Positions 17,917 through 27,563 are shown, counted from the stretch's first letter. The stretch: DNA of 64,000 nucleotides from an uncultured Flavobacteriaceae bacterium (GCA_947501845.1 CANMXP010000006.1:62001-126000), one strand, 5' to 3'. Notes: generated from the sequence alone by a model not told the origin. Translations and numbers: made by a program.

Positions 17917-19533
17917 ATGAAAAAAAAAACTTATTTAGCATTAGCCATCCTCTGTATGTGTTTTTCAATGCATGCTCAAGACTGGAATGGCATACCAGTA
18001 CCTGCAAATGCTGGTCCTGGTAAAGTATGGCAACTAGACTCCTTATCGGATAGTTTTAACTACAATGGTAAGAACACTACTAATTTCACTAGTAGATGGA
18101 AGGATAAATTTATAAATGATTGGTTAGGGCCTGGATTAACAGAATGGAGACCAGAAAGTTCCTGGGTAAGCAATGGTTTTTTAGCAATATCTGCTCAAAG
18201 AAAACCGAATACTAACAAAGTATACCTAGGCTGTATATCTTCAAAACAAACCCTAAGGTATCCGTTATATATGGAGGTAAAAGCCAAAGTTAGCAATATG
18301 GTATTAGCATCCGATTTTTGGCTCTTAAGCCCAGATAGCACTCAAGAAATCGATGCGCTTGAAGCTTATGGTAGCGATAGGCCAGGACAAGAATGGTTTG
18401 CAGAACGCGTTCATATAAGTCACCATGTTTTTATTCGTGAACCTTTTCAAGATTATCAACCAAAAGATCCCGGTAGCTGGCATTATAGAAACGGCAATAA
18501 ATGGCGTAATAGCTTTCACAGATATGGTGTATACTGGAGAGACCCGTGGCATTTAGAATACTATATAGATGGCGTATTGGTTAGAACAGTATCTGGCAGA
18601 GCTATAATAGACCCTGATAATTTCACAAACGGGACTGGCTTAAGTAAAGCTATGCATGCCATAATTAATACAGAAGACCAAAAATGGAGGTCTGATGAAG
18701 GCATTACCCCCACGGATGCTGAACTAGTAGACACCAACAAAAGCATCTATTATGTCGATTGGGTACGTTTTTACAAGCCTGTGAATGGTTCTTCAGGAAA
18801 TAACAATTTAGTGACTATGAGCAAAGGCAATGCCCTTGGTTTTGGTATTGATGGCCGCAATGGTGGTGCTAATGGACAGAATGTTTATCTATGGAGTCAT
18901 AATGCTAATAATCAAAACCAACAATGGATAGAAATTAACAGAGGTAATGGATTTTACTCTTATAAAAAGAACAATACCAACTATTGTTTAGATGGTGGTA
19001 ATGGTGGCTCTAATGGACAAAATGTTTATTTATGGAACTGTAGTAGCGGTAATCAAAACCAACATTGGAGAAAAGTGAATCTGGGCGGTGGTAAATTTCG
19101 TTTAGAGAAACGTAATGCCCCTGGGTTTTCTATAGATGGTGGCAATGGTGGTGCCAACGGACAGAATATTTTTCTGTACAACTCCAATAACAATAACGGC
19201 AATCAACAATGGCTGTTTAAAACCATTGGATCCTCTAGTAAAATAGTTGCTCCCAAGACAGAGAATAACAATAGTGAGGAATTAGAGGAGTTGAATGATA
19301 AATTAAAAGTAAATATTTATCCAAATCCTACAAATAATGAAATCTCTGTACTAGGTCTTAGCAAAACATCATACTCTGTACGTATATGCAATACGTTAGG
19401 TGCTTGTATTGACCATAAAACAGTAGATATTAAAAACAATAAAATCAACATTAGTAATTTAGCCTCTGGAATGTATATATTACAACTTGAAAGTGATAAC
19501 GAAATTATTACTAAACAGTTTATTAAGAGGTAA
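17917..19533 (+). CDS. GH16 beta-agarase with CBM13-type lectin domain and T9SS sorting domain
   Basis: 538 residues. Signal peptide to about 20; the mature protein begins [20 protein letters not shown], almost identical to the start of Zobellia AgaA/AgaB. Catalytic motif Glu144-Ile-Asp146-Ala-Leu-Glu149 in [13 protein letters not shown]. Residues about 25-290 are the jelly roll that cleaves beta-1,4 bonds of agarose. Residues about 297-435 hold three ricin-type repeats, each with DGxNGGxNGQN and a QxW motif (CBM13-like sugar binding). Residues about 465-538 ([14 protein letters not shown] ... TKQFIKR) are a type A T9SS domain. Monocistronic, with a terminator at 19566. Very likely an extracellular endo-beta-agarase. 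Confidence 0.95.
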   Translation: MKKKTYLALAILCMCFSMHAQDWNGIPVPANAGPGKVWQLDSLSDSFNYNGKNTTNFTSRWKDKFINDWLGPGLTEWRPESSWVSNGFLAISAQRKPNTNKVYLGCISSKQTLRYPLYMEVKAKVSNMVLASDFWLLSPDSTQEIDALEAYGSDRPGQEWFAERVHISHHVFIREPFQDYQPKDPGSWHYRNGNKWRNSFHRYGVYWRDPWHLEYYIDGVLVRTVSGRAIIDPDNFTNGTGLSKAMHAIINTEDQKWRSDEGITPTDAELVDTNKSIYYVDWVRFYKPVNGSSGNNNLVTMSKGNALGFGIDGRNGGANGQNVYLWSHNANNQNQQWIEINRGNGFYSYKKNNTNYCLDGGNGGSNGQNVYLWNCSSGNQNQHWRKVNLGGGKFRLEKRNAPGFSIDGGNGGANGQNIFLYNSNNNNGNQQWLFKTIGSSSKIVAPKTENNNSEELEELNDKLKVNIYPNPTNNEISVLGLSKTSYSVRICNTLGACIDHKTVDIKNNKINISNLASGMYILQLESDNEIITKQFIKR

Positions 19534-19565
19534 AACAACATAAACATTTAACAGATAACGTATTT

Positions 19566-19597
19566 AAAGAGGTCTGGCAACTTTTCAGGCCTCTTTT
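19566..19597 (+). terminator. Terminator of the agarase gene
   Basis: Stem aaagaggtctg / caggcctcttt (11 pairs, one T-G wobble) with a 9-nt loop and T-run, 32 bp after the stop codon. Confidence 0.8.
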
Positions 19598-19757
19598 TAC
19601 AATTATTAAAGTTAAGTAAAATGATTTCCTAAAGACGAACATCTTTTTTTAGGTCGTTTTTGCCTTTACTGTACTATATTGAGATGGTTACGTAGCAACT
19701 GCCCGTTGTGCTATCTTGACGGTAGCAAGAATTTAGTATAGAAACTCTAAAAAAATA

Positions 19758-20753
19758 TCAATTAAGCATTTTCCACAAAACATCCTTTAACTCGGTAATT
19801 CCTTGTTGTGCTACAGATGAAATAAATAAGTACGGAATAGGAAGTTCGTTATCCAACTCTTTTTTGAGTTCTGCCTTCAACTCATCATCAAGCATATCGC
19901 TTTTAGATATAGCTATGAGACGTTCTTTATCAAGCATTTCTGGATTATAGCGGCGAAGCTCATCTAATAAAATATCGTATTGTTTTCTAATATCATCGGC
20001 ATCGGCAGGTATTAAAAATAGCAGAATGGAATTACGCTCTATATGACGTAAAAAATAATGCCCCAAACCTTTTCCTTCAGCAGCCCCCTCTATAATTCCT
20101 GGGATATCTGCCATGACGAAAGTTTGAAAATCACGATACTCTACAATACCTAAATTAGGTTTTAGTGTCGTAAACTCGTAATCGGCAATTTTAGGTTTGG
20201 CTGATGTAACTACTGATAATAATGTAGACTTTCCTGCATTTGGAAACCCTACCAAACCAACATCTGCGAGTATTTTTAATTCTAGCGTAACATATTTTTC
20301 TTCTAATGGAAGTCCTGGCTGCGCATATCTTGGTGTTTGATTAGTAGACGACTTAAAATGCCAGTTCCCTAATCCGCCTTTTCCGCCTTCTGCAATGATT
20401 CTTTCTTCACCATCTTCGGTTATTTCTAAAAGAATTTCATCCGTTTCAGTATCCCGAACGACGGTTCCTAGCGGGACTTCTAAATAAACATCTTCGCCAT
20501 CGGCACCAGTACTCCTTCCCTTGCTCCCATGTTCGCCATGACCTGCACGGATATGTTTTTTAAATTTTAAATGAAGAAGTGTCCATAAATTAGAGTTCCC
20601 TCGAAGAATAACATGACCACCACGTCCTCCATCACCTCCATCTGGGCCTCCTTTAGCAATATATTTTTCGCGGTGTAAGTGTACAGATCCTTTTCCCCCA
20701 TTACCGGAAGAGACATACATTTTTACATAATCAACAAAATTCCCCTCAGTCAT
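19758..20753 (-). CDS. obgE: GTPase ObgE/CgtA
   Basis: 331 residues, essential ribosome-assembly GTPase acting on the 50S subunit. The glycine-rich Obg fold occupies residues 1-158 ([34 protein letters not shown]). The G domain follows with G1 [10 protein letters not shown]3 [16 protein letters not shown] and G4 SKSD (NKxD variant). No C-terminal OCT extension, as usual in Bacteroidota. Lies 87 bp downstream of hpt-adk on the same strand, the conserved order in this phylum, and may be cotranscribed with it. Confidence 0.96.
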   Translation of the reverse strand: MTEGNFVDYVKMYVSSGNGGKGSVHLHREKYIAKGGPDGGDGGRGGHVILRGNSNLWTLLHLKFKKHIRAGHGEHGSKGRSTGADGEDVYLEVPLGTVVRDTETDEILLEITEDGEERIIAEGGKGGLGNWHFKSSTNQTPRYAQPGLPLEEKYVTLELKILADVGLVGFPNAGKSTLLSVVTSAKPKIADYEFTTLKPNLGIVEYRDFQTFVMADIPGIIEGAAEGKGLGHYFLRHIERNSILLFLIPADADDIRKQYDILLDELRRYNPEMLDKERLIAISKSDMLDDELKAELKKELDNELPIPYLFISSVAQQGITELKDVLWKMLN

Positions 20754-20840
20754 GTGCCCAGTTTTGCATTCCCATATAGAAGGGAATCTTTTTTAAATTG
20801 ATACTAAATATGTGGATTCCTGCTTTTGCAGAAATGATAA

Positions 20841-21950
20841 TTATAATTCATCAATAACACTGCTTAAACGCACCGTAATTTCTTCAATACTACCAACACC
20901 ATCAACACCAAAATATTTGTTCTGTGCTGAATAGAAATCTTTTAAAATAGCCGTTTTATCATAATATTCAGCGATTCTATTTCTAATAATAGATTCATCG
21001 GCGTCATCTACTCTTCCACTTGTTTTACCACGTGACAGCAAACGTTCAACCAAAATTTCATCATCAACTTCTAAAGCAATCATCGCGTCTATTTGAGAGT
21101 CTTTACTATCCATTAACTTATCTAAAGACTCTGCTTGTGCATTAGTACGTGGAAAACCATCAAAAATAAACCCTTTTGCTCCAGCGTTTTTTTCAACTTC
21201 AGCATTTAGCATATCAATAGTTACTTGATCTGGAACCAACTCACCTTTATCCATATATGATTTAGCCAACATACCTAAAGCCGTTTCATTTTTAATATTG
21301 TATCTAAAAACATCGCCTGTAGAAATATGTACCAAATTATACTTCTCTTTTAAAAAATCTGCCTGTGTTCCTTTTCCAGCACCTGGAGGGCCAAATAGCA
21401 CTAAGTTTGTCATGTGTTGTGTTTCTTTTATTTGATATATTTCTGGTAAATTCCTTCCTAGCCCACTATAGTCTAAGCCAAAGCCAACTATAAATTTATT
21501 AGGAATCTCAATACCAACATAATGTAGTTTATAATCTTTTTTATAGGCCTCTGGTTTGTAAAATAACGTCGCTATTTTAAGCGATTTCACCTTTTCATTT
21601 TCAAAAATCCTATGAACTTCGGCCAACGTGTTTCCTGTATCAATAATGTCTTCTAAAATAACAACAGTACGCCCAGTTAAATCTTGAGTTAGTCCAATAA
21701 GTCTTTGGATATCTTCGGTAGATTTAACACCTTCATAAGATGCTAATTTTATAAACGTGACTTCACATGGTTTGGGGTACTTTTTAACAAAATCGCTTAC
21801 AACCATAAACGATCCATTCAAAATACCAACAAATACGGGGATTTCATCTCCTACGTCTTCAGCAATTTCTATCGCTAAACGCTGTATAACATCATCGATT
21901 TCTTTAGCGGAAATAAATGGTTTAAAATATTTGTCGTGTAGCTTTATCAC
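20841..21950 (-). CDS. adk: Fused hypoxanthine phosphoribosyltransferase - adenylate kinase
   Basis: One 369-codon frame encoding two enzymes. The N-terminal 175 residues are an Hpt-type phosphoribosyltransferase with the PRPP loop VVILEDIIDTGNTL (purine salvage to IMP/GMP). The adenylate kinase (2 ADP to ATP + AMP) begins at the internal Met of MTNLVLFGPPGAGKGTQADF (nt 21413), with GFPRT and a short lid lacking zinc cysteines. There is no stop between them. The start is GTG at 21950: a consensus -7 box at 21972-21979 excludes the TTG at 21974. The internal ATG could also give free Adk. The fused form is, to my knowledge, common in Flavobacteriaceae. Confidence 0.92.
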   Translation of the reverse strand: MIKLHDKYFKPFISAKEIDDVIQRLAIEIAEDVGDEIPVFVGILNGSFMVVSDFVKKYPKPCEVTFIKLASYEGVKSTEDIQRLIGLTQDLTGRTVVILEDIIDTGNTLAEVHRIFENEKVKSLKIATLFYKPEAYKKDYKLHYVGIEIPNKFIVGFGLDYSGLGRNLPEIYQIKETQHMTNLVLFGPPGAGKGTQADFLKEKYNLVHISTGDVFRYNIKNETALGMLAKSYMDKGELVPDQVTIDMLNAEVEKNAGAKGFIFDGFPRTNAQAESLDKLMDSKDSQIDAMIALEVDDEILVERLLSRGKTSGRVDDADESIIRNRIAEYYDKTAILKDFYSAQNKYFGVDGVGSIEEITVRLSSVIDEL

Positions 21951-21971
21951 GGTTATCAATTTTTGAAGGAG

Positions 21972-21979
21972 CAAAGATA
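21972..21979 (-). promoter_or_regulatory. -7 promoter box of hpt-adk
   Basis: TATCTTTG on the minus strand, an exact TAnnTTTG match, 21 bp upstream of the GTG start at 21950; it gives a leader of about 15 nt. Confidence 0.65.
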
Positions 21980-22042
21980 ATCATTAGATTACAAATAACG
22001 ATTTTTTGGTTTACGATTTAGGTGCTAATTAATATTTAAGTG

Positions 22043-22050
22043 TATTTTTG
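22043..22050 (+). promoter_or_regulatory. -7 promoter box of purK
   Basis: TATTTTTG, exact match to the Bacteroidota -7 consensus, 35 bp upstream of the purK start. Together with 21972-21979 it forms a divergent promoter pair. Confidence 0.65.
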
Positions 22051-22085
22051 CGTATCCTTATTCAATTTCAGTAAAAAAGAAATCA

Positions 22086-23240
22086 ATGAACTACTTTTCT
22101 TCAGATTTTAAACTTGGTATTCTTGGTGGTGGTCAATTAGGTAAAATGCTGCTTAACGATACCAGAAAATTTGATATTTATACCTGTGTTTTAGATGCCA
22201 GCAATGAAGCGCCTTGTAAAATTGCAAGTAATGAATTTCATTTGGGTGATTTAATGAATTTTGATGCTGTTTATAATTTCGGGAAACAGGTTGACGTACT
22301 AACCATTGAAATTGAAAATGTAAATGTTGATGCTCTGGAAGCACTTGAAAAAGAAGGTGTAAAAGTATACCCAGCATCTAAAACGTTACGAACTATTCAA
22401 AATAAAGCCACTCAAAAGCTGTTTTATGTTGATAATGATTTACCAACAGCATCTTTTTCTCGCTTTGCATATACCACTGAAATTAACGAAGCTATAAGCA
22501 ATGGAGGTCTAACCTTGCCTTTTGTTTGGAAAAGTACACAGTTTGGATATGATGGTACTGGGGTGAAAATTGTAAAAACCATTCAAGATTTAGAAGGTTT
22601 ACCTAATGTAGAATGTATTGCCGAAACATTAGTGCCCTTTAAAAATGAATTAGCAGTTATTGTGGTTAGAAATCCTTCGGGAGCGATTAAAACATTTCCT
22701 GTTGTGGAAATGGAATTTCATCCAGAAGCCAATCAGGTAGAATATGTTATTTGTCCTGCTAGAATTCCAGACGAAGTTGCAAAAAAAGCTACAGAGGTCG
22801 CTTTAAAAACATCTGAAGCTTTTAACCATGTTGGGTTATTAGCTGTTGAAATGTTTCAAACTCAAAATGACGATATTTTAATAAATGAAGTTGCTCCAAG
22901 ACCGCATAACTCTGGTCATCAGACCATAGAAGCTAGTTATACCTCACAATTTGAACAACATTTAAGAGCTATTTTAGATTTACCTTTGGGTAGAACCGAT
23001 AATAAGGTGGGTGGTGTTATGGTGAATTTGGTGGGTGCCGAAGGGTATACAGGCAATGTTGTTTATGAAAATATTGAAACCATTATGGAAATGTATGGGG
23101 TAACACCCCATATTTATGGCAAAAAGCAAACACGTCCGTTTAGAAAGATGGGACATGTTACCATTGTAAACGAGGATTTAAACGAAGCAAGAAGAATAGC
23201 CGAAAGAGTAAAAAAATCAATTAAAGTTATAAGTGAATAA
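22086..23240 (+). CDS. purK: 5-(carboxyamino)imidazole ribonucleotide synthase
   Basis: 384 residues; ATP-dependent carboxylation of AIR to N5-CAIR in purine synthesis. Opens with the PurK signature KLGILGGGQLGKMLLND, then the ATP-grasp domain with FVWKSTQFGYDGTGVKIV, AVEMFQTQNDDILINEVAPR and RPHNSGHQTIEAS. Full length for the family. Followed by a terminator-like hairpin and then purE, the next enzyme of the pathway, 94 bp downstream. Confidence 0.96.
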   Translation: MNYFSSDFKLGILGGGQLGKMLLNDTRKFDIYTCVLDASNEAPCKIASNEFHLGDLMNFDAVYNFGKQVDVLTIEIENVNVDALEALEKEGVKVYPASKTLRTIQNKATQKLFYVDNDLPTASFSRFAYTTEINEAISNGGLTLPFVWKSTQFGYDGTGVKIVKTIQDLEGLPNVECIAETLVPFKNELAVIVVRNPSGAIKTFPVVEMEFHPEANQVEYVICPARIPDEVAKKATEVALKTSEAFNHVGLLAVEMFQTQNDDILINEVAPRPHNSGHQTIEASYTSQFEQHLRAILDLPLGRTDNKVGGVMVNLVGAEGYTGNVVYENIETIMEMYGVTPHIYGKKQTRPFRKMGHVTIVNEDLNEARRIAERVKKSIKVISE

Positions 23241-23271
23241 AGCCTCCCTAAGCGCAGTTGAGGGGGCTTTT
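23239..23271 (+). terminator. Hairpin after purK
   Basis: aagcctccct pairs with agggggctt (one bulge) around a short loop, followed by TTTT. It suggests that purE is expressed from its own promoter or by read-through. Confidence 0.6.
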
Positions 23272-23295
23272 AAATATTTTTGAGTTTGGTATTGA

Positions 23296-23320
23296 GGTTT
23301 CGACTGCGCTCGACCTGACA
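23296..23320. repeat. Dispersed repeat, family B
   Basis: ggtttcgactgcgctcgacc plus tgaca, 14 bp upstream of purE. It contains TCGA-N6-TCGA and matches a short spacer repeat frequent in Bacteroidota. Related copies: 5753-5785, 41429-41450 and, inside a gene, 12753-12786. Confidence 0.5.
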
Positions 23321-23334
23321 TAAAATAAAAATTT

Positions 23335-23817
23335 ATGAAAAAAGTAGGAGTAATCATGGGAAGCAAAAGTGATCTTCCAGTAATGCAAGATGCTATTGAT
23401 ATTTTAAAAGGTTTTGATATTGAAGTTGAAGTTGATATTGTTTCGGCTCACAGAACTCCTGAAAAACTATTTGATTACGGCAAACATGCCCATACAAAAG
23501 GGTTTGCTGTAATTATTGCTGGCGCTGGAGGTGCAGCACATTTACCTGGAATGATTGCATCTTTATCTCCGCTTCCAGTAATTGGTGTGCCTGTAAAAAG
23601 TAGCAACTCTATTGATGGTTGGGATTCTGTATTATCTATTCTTCAAATGCCTGGTGGCGTTCCTGTTGCTACAGTTGCTCTTAATGGTGCAAAAAATGCA
23701 GGAATACTGGCTGCTCAAATTATTGGATCAAATGACAATTGTGTTTTAGATAAAGTTTTAGTTTACAAAGAAGGCTTGAAGCAAAAAGTAAACGAATCGG
23801 CTAAGGATTTAAAATAA
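23335..23817 (+). CDS. purE: 5-(carboxyamino)imidazole ribonucleotide mutase
   Basis: 160 residues; converts N5-CAIR to CAIR, the step after PurK. Class I PurE motifs are all present: GVIMGSKSDLPVMQDAIDIL, VSAHRTPEKLFDYGK, IIAGAGGAAHLPGMIAS and GWDSVLSILQMPGGVPVATV. Typical length. A strong terminator follows at 23823-23849. Confidence 0.96.
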   Translation: MKKVGVIMGSKSDLPVMQDAIDILKGFDIEVEVDIVSAHRTPEKLFDYGKHAHTKGFAVIIAGAGGAAHLPGMIASLSPLPVIGVPVKSSNSIDGWDSVLSILQMPGGVPVATVALNGAKNAGILAAQIIGSNDNCVLDKVLVYKEGLKQKVNESAKDLK

Positions 23818-23822
23818 AAAAA

Positions 23823-23849
23823 GTCTCAAAACTGAATTTGAGACCTTTT
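23823..23849 (+). terminator. Terminator of purE
   Basis: Perfect 8-bp stem gtctcaaa / tttgagac with a 6-nt loop, followed by CCTTTT. Confidence 0.8.
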
Positions 23850-23962
23850 GCTATTAGCGTATAATTCTTATGAGTTAGTCACTCTGTGTATCATTAGCTA
23901 CAAAAGTACAAAAAAATATTATGCGCACATAATAAAATGACATTTTAACATATTTCTTGACA

Positions 23963-26002
23963 ATGACAAAAAACATATTAGTAAAACCTTTTGAAACCAC
24001 ATACAATTCAGCCCCTTTTTCAAAAATAGCCAATGAGGATTTCTTACCTGCCATTAAGCAAGCTATTTCCAGTGCAAAATCTGAAATTGATGCTATAGTT
24101 AAGAATGATGATCCTCCTACTTTCAAAAACACTATTGAAACTTTAGATTTTTCAGGTGAGCAATTAAATAGGATTTCCAGTATCTTTTTTAATTTAAACT
24201 CTGCTGAAACGAACGATACGATTCAAAAAATAGCCCAAGAAGTGTCTCCTTTATTATCTGAGTTTAGTAACGACATAACTCTAAATGAAGACTTATTTAA
24301 ACGTGTAAAAGCTGTTTATGATATTAAAGATTCTTTAGGTTTAAACGTAGAACAACAAACATTACTCGATAAAAAATATAAAAGTTTTTTACGAAATGGG
24401 GCTAATTTATCTGAAGACAAAAAACAAGAACTTCGAGATATCGATAAACAATTAAGTCGGTTAACGCTAAAATTTGGAGAAAATGTATTAGCAGAAACCA
24501 ATGCTTTTGAAATGCATCTAACCGACGAAAATGATTTATCTGGCTTACCAGATGGCACAAAAGAAGCTGCTAAACAGTTGGCCGAATCTAAAGAAAAAGA
24601 AGGCTGGTTATTTACATTAGATTACCCTAGCTATATTCCTTTCATGACTTATGCCGATAATAGAGAATTAAGAAAAAAGCTGGCATTGGCTGCAGGAGCT
24701 AAAGCATTTAAAGGTGATGCACAAGATAATCAAGAAAATATATTACAAATAGTAAAGTCACGATTTAAGCGTGCTAATCTTTTAGGCTATAAAACACACG
24801 CACATTTTGTTCTGGAAGAACGCATGGCGAAAACACCTGAAACCGTTGAAAACTTTTTAAATGAGTTACTTGAGAAAGCGAAACCAGCTGCCGAGCGAGA
24901 ATTTAAAAACCTTGAAAATTTCGCTAAAGAATTAGATCATATTGATCGCCTTGAAAAATGGGATGGCTCCTATTATTCTGAAAAACTAAAGCAAAAATTA
25001 TTTAGTCTTGATGACGAAAAGTTAAAACCATATTTCAAATTAGAAAACGTAATTCATGGAGCCTTTACTGTTGCCAATAAATTATTCGATTTAAATTTTG
25101 AAAAAATAGATACCATAGATACCTATCATGAAGATGTTTTAACCTATAAGGTAACCAATAATAATGGTGATTTTATTTCTATTTTCTACGCCGATTTTTT
25201 CCCAAGAGCTGGAAAACGAAATGGCGCATGGATGACATCATACAAACCACAGTCCATAAAAAATGGCGTCAATGATAGACCGCATATATCCATTGTTTGC
25301 AACTTTACAAAACCAACAAAGAGCAAACCGTCCCTATTAACCTTTAACGAGGTTACAACTTTGTTTCATGAGTTTGGGCATGCATTACATGGTATGTTAG
25401 CAAATACAACCTATCCCAGTTTATCTGGAACCAGTGTATTTTGGGATTTTGTTGAATTACCGAGCCAAGTTTTAGAAAACTGGTGCTACGAAAAAGAAGC
25501 TTTAGAACTGTTTGCCACTCATTATGAAACTGGAGAGGTTATCCCAATGGATCTTGTTGAAAAAATTAAAGAATCTGCGACGTTTCATGAAGGTATGCAA
25601 ACACTAAGGCAAATAAGCTTTGGGTTATTAGATATGAGTTGGCATGCTAACGAATCTCCAGAAAACATAACATCGGTTAAAGCACACGAAACAGAAGCAT
25701 TTAAGAATACAACCCTATACCCTGAAGTTCTTGAGAATTGTATGAGCACCTCTTTCTCACATATCTTTCAAGGCGGCTATTCGTCTGGTTATTATAGTTA
25801 TAAGTGGGCAGAAGTTTTAGATGCTGATGCCTTCGAATATTTTAAAGAAGCTGGTATTTTTAATAAAGAAGTTGCCAATAAATTCAAAGACCATGTTTTA
25901 TCTCAAGGAGGAACGGAAAACCCTATGGTTCTTTATAAACGTTTTAGAGGAAAAGAACCTAAACCTGAAGCACTATTAAAAAGAGCAGGGTTATTAAAAT
26001 AG
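23963..26002 (+). CDS. M3 family oligopeptidase (dipeptidyl carboxypeptidase / oligopeptidase A type)
   Basis: 679 residues from the ATG at 23963 (an upstream in-frame TTG adds two). Zinc motif HEFGHALHGM at about residue 469, preceded by LLTFNEVTTLF, with the downstream ligand Glu in the WDFVELPSQVLENW region; GTSVFWDFVELPSQ and SFSHIFQGGYSSGYYSYKWAE are characteristic of the M3A thimet/Dcp group. No signal peptide is seen, so it is most likely a cytoplasmic peptidase degrading short peptides. Monocistronic, separated from purE by a terminator and from the next genes by a repeat element. Confidence 0.94.
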   Translation: MTKNILVKPFETTYNSAPFSKIANEDFLPAIKQAISSAKSEIDAIVKNDDPPTFKNTIETLDFSGEQLNRISSIFFNLNSAETNDTIQKIAQEVSPLLSEFSNDITLNEDLFKRVKAVYDIKDSLGLNVEQQTLLDKKYKSFLRNGANLSEDKKQELRDIDKQLSRLTLKFGENVLAETNAFEMHLTDENDLSGLPDGTKEAAKQLAESKEKEGWLFTLDYPSYIPFMTYADNRELRKKLALAAGAKAFKGDAQDNQENILQIVKSRFKRANLLGYKTHAHFVLEERMAKTPETVENFLNELLEKAKPAAEREFKNLENFAKELDHIDRLEKWDGSYYSEKLKQKLFSLDDEKLKPYFKLENVIHGAFTVANKLFDLNFEKIDTIDTYHEDVLTYKVTNNNGDFISIFYADFFPRAGKRNGAWMTSYKPQSIKNGVNDRPHISIVCNFTKPTKSKPSLLTFNEVTTLFHEFGHALHGMLANTTYPSLSGTSVFWDFVELPSQVLENWCYEKEALELFATHYETGEVIPMDLVEKIKESATFHEGMQTLRQISFGLLDMSWHANESPENITSVKAHETEAFKNTTLYPEVLENCMSTSFSHIFQGGYSSGYYSYKWAEVLDADAFEYFKEAGIFNKEVANKFKDHVLSQGGTENPMVLYKRFRGKEPKPEALLKRAGLLK

Positions 26003-26046
26003 TATGAGCAAACCAATTTAGGTTTACCAATATAAACATTGTTAAA

Positions 26047-26179
26047 AGGCTTGAAAAATTAGATCTTATATGTCGTCCCAAAGGAAGAATAACTGAGGTA
26101 ATCTGCTTAATTCAAGAGATTCTCACGTCGCCCTTAAGGCGCTCCTCAGAATGACAAATCAATCTAACTTTTCAAGCCT
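26047..26179. repeat. Nested inverted-repeat element with family A repeat
   Basis: 18-bp arms (aggcttgaaaaattagat at 26047-26064 and atctaacttttcaagcct at 26162-26179) pair at 17 of 18 positions and enclose 97 bp. The interior right half (26115-26160, minus sense) is a copy of the widespread TCATTCTGAG...GAGAATCTC repeat, with its own small palindrome cgcccttaaggcg. It lies between the converging M3 peptidase and NTF2-like genes; it could terminate both transcripts or be a non-autonomous mobile repeat. Confidence 0.6.
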
Positions 26180-26193
26180 CACATTTTTTACCC

Positions 26194-26559
26194 TCACTGC
26201 ATCGGTGTAAAAAAGAACTCTTCTCTCACTATTTTACCATCTTCAACAGCATAAATACAGACCTCATCCATATTAGTTCGAGGAGCACCTTTAAAGGTTA
26301 CGTCCATTTTCATGGTACATGAAAAGAATTTATCTGCTACAATAGGATCTGAAATCTCCATACCATGAACCTCCTCTACCATATCATTAAACTGTTGACC
26401 TTTGGCAATAACCGCTTCTAATCCTCTAGTTTCTTTAACGGGGGCTCCATCTGGTTCTATACTTACAATATTCTGTCCGTATAATGCTTGAATAGCTTCA
26501 GCAAACTGTCCTTGTCTGCAATAATTTACTAACTGATCTGCAACTTGTTGTGTTGTCAT
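26194..26559 (-). CDS. SnoaL/NTF2-like fold protein
   Basis: 121 residues with the alpha+beta barrel pattern of SnoaL-like proteins: N-terminal helices with NYCRQGQFAEAIQALYGQNI, EPDGAPVKETRGLEAV, then strands ending DEVCIYAVEDGKIVREEFFF. Members are diverse (isomerases, lyases, ligand-binding proteins), so no function is assigned. It sits 30 bp downstream of the DUF2461 gene on the same strand and may be the third gene of a small operon. Confidence 0.85.
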   Translation of the reverse strand: MTTQQVADQLVNYCRQGQFAEAIQALYGQNIVSIEPDGAPVKETRGLEAVIAKGQQFNDMVEEVHGMEISDPIVADKFFSCTMKMDVTFKGAPRTNMDEVCIYAVEDGKIVREEFFFTPMQ

Positions 26560-26589
26560 AATTTTGATTGAATTTATAATTAATATGTT

Positions 26590-27246
26590 TTAAAATGTAG
26601 CACTTAAGAATTCATTTAAAGGCCTGATAGCATTGAAATGTTTCTCAATAACTTGTTTCAATTTTGGTGAATTATAATAATTTTCTAATGAAAGGTCGGC
26701 CATAGCATAGAATTGCTTGTTGTATATTAATGGTGTTTTATTGGCTATGACTTGATGATCTTTATCAAGCCGTTTAGAAACTTCCCCTTTTAATGTTCCT
26801 AAACAGTCTGTAAATTCTTTTGCGTTTGTTATAGCTAAAAAATCGTCAACATTATTAGCTATATGATTTCTCACAGCCTTTAATTCGGGAGGTTTAATAT
26901 TAAACATTCCCCCTCCAACGTGTATAGAATCTGCACTAATTCCTAAATAATACCCTGGCAACATAGACTTTTTACCATTAGGTGAGAACCCTGCTTTTAA
27001 AATGGTATGATAAGGCGTTTTATCTTTTGAAAATCGAACATCCCTATTTATTCTAAACATGGCTTTTTTCTCATCGGTTAGAATTCGGTGGTCCCATTCA
27101 TGAAGTGTTGGGAATAACTCAGAAAGCAATTCTAAAAAAGGCTGCTTAACATCATTTTCGTAACGTTTCTTATTAGCATGAAACCATTCTTTGTTATTAT
27201 TCTCTTTTAATTCTTTAAAAAATTCGGAATACGTTTTTGTTATCAT
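26590..27246 (-). CDS. DUF2461 domain protein (TIGR02453)
   Basis: 218 residues from the ATG at 27246, which overlaps the stop of the preceding gene (ATGA); the longer frame from 27258 ignores that coupling. Hallmark segments: FFKELKENNNKEWFHANKKRYE near the N-terminus, FRINRDVRFSKDKTPYHT, then GYYLGISADSIHVGGGMF. The family is widespread and uncharacterised, cytoplasmic, with no known catalytic role. Confidence 0.9.
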   Translation of the reverse strand: MITKTYSEFFKELKENNNKEWFHANKKRYENDVKQPFLELLSELFPTLHEWDHRILTDEKKAMFRINRDVRFSKDKTPYHTILKAGFSPNGKKSMLPGYYLGISADSIHVGGGMFNIKPPELKAVRNHIANNVDDFLAITNAKEFTDCLGTLKGEVSKRLDKDHQVIANKTPLIYNKQFYAMADLSLENYYNSPKLKQVIEKHFNAIRPLNEFLSATF

Positions 27247-27563
27247 GTGTCTTGGCATATTATATTAAAAGCCTGGTTTGTCAATGATTCCCAAGAGTCT
27301 TTATGTTTAACACCCAATTGGAACCACCCAGACATAGGCTTTTTATTTTTGAAAGGGCTAAACATTTCTAAGGGCACATCACTGGTTTCCATATTAAAAT
27401 TCTTTCCCAATTTAAACACCATTTTTTGTTTCGTAGAAAAAAATGCAAATACTTTTCCTTTATAGTGTATAGCCTCAGAACGCATCATTTTACCTACTGT
27501 TACTTGATCGTGGTTAGAACAAAATTGGGCTCTTATTATCTCAAAATACTGTTTAGCTTCCAT
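27243..27563 (-). CDS. TfoX N-terminal-like domain protein
   Basis: 106 residues starting MEAKQYFEIIRAQF; an alternative ATG at 27605 would add 14 residues. The arrangement VGKMMRSEAIHYKGKVFAFF - MVFKLG - GWFQLG resembles the small stand-alone TfoX-N domain (there MFGG...Y..GK.FA). These are not the competence regulator itself and their role is unknown. First gene of a coupled pair with DUF2461; caaatatg (27619-27626) is a 7/8 match to the -7 box on the minus strand. The start choice is moderately certain. Confidence 0.8.
   Translation of the reverse strand: MEAKQYFEIIRAQFCSNHDQVTVGKMMRSEAIHYKGKVFAFFSTKQKMVFKLGKNFNMETSDVPLEMFSPFKNKKPMSGWFQLGVKHKDSWESLTNQAFNIICQDT

Noticed and set aside
19680-19735. 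Repeated gtagcaa and a partial tgctatc / ggtagca stem downstream of the agarase
   Set aside because: Short and imperfect; may be a degraded spacer repeat but cannot be supported.
23901-23908. Minus-strand exact -7 box (TACTTTTG) between purE and the M3 peptidase
   Set aside because: It points into the purE terminator with no gene on that strand; a chance match is expected occasionally for this short motif.
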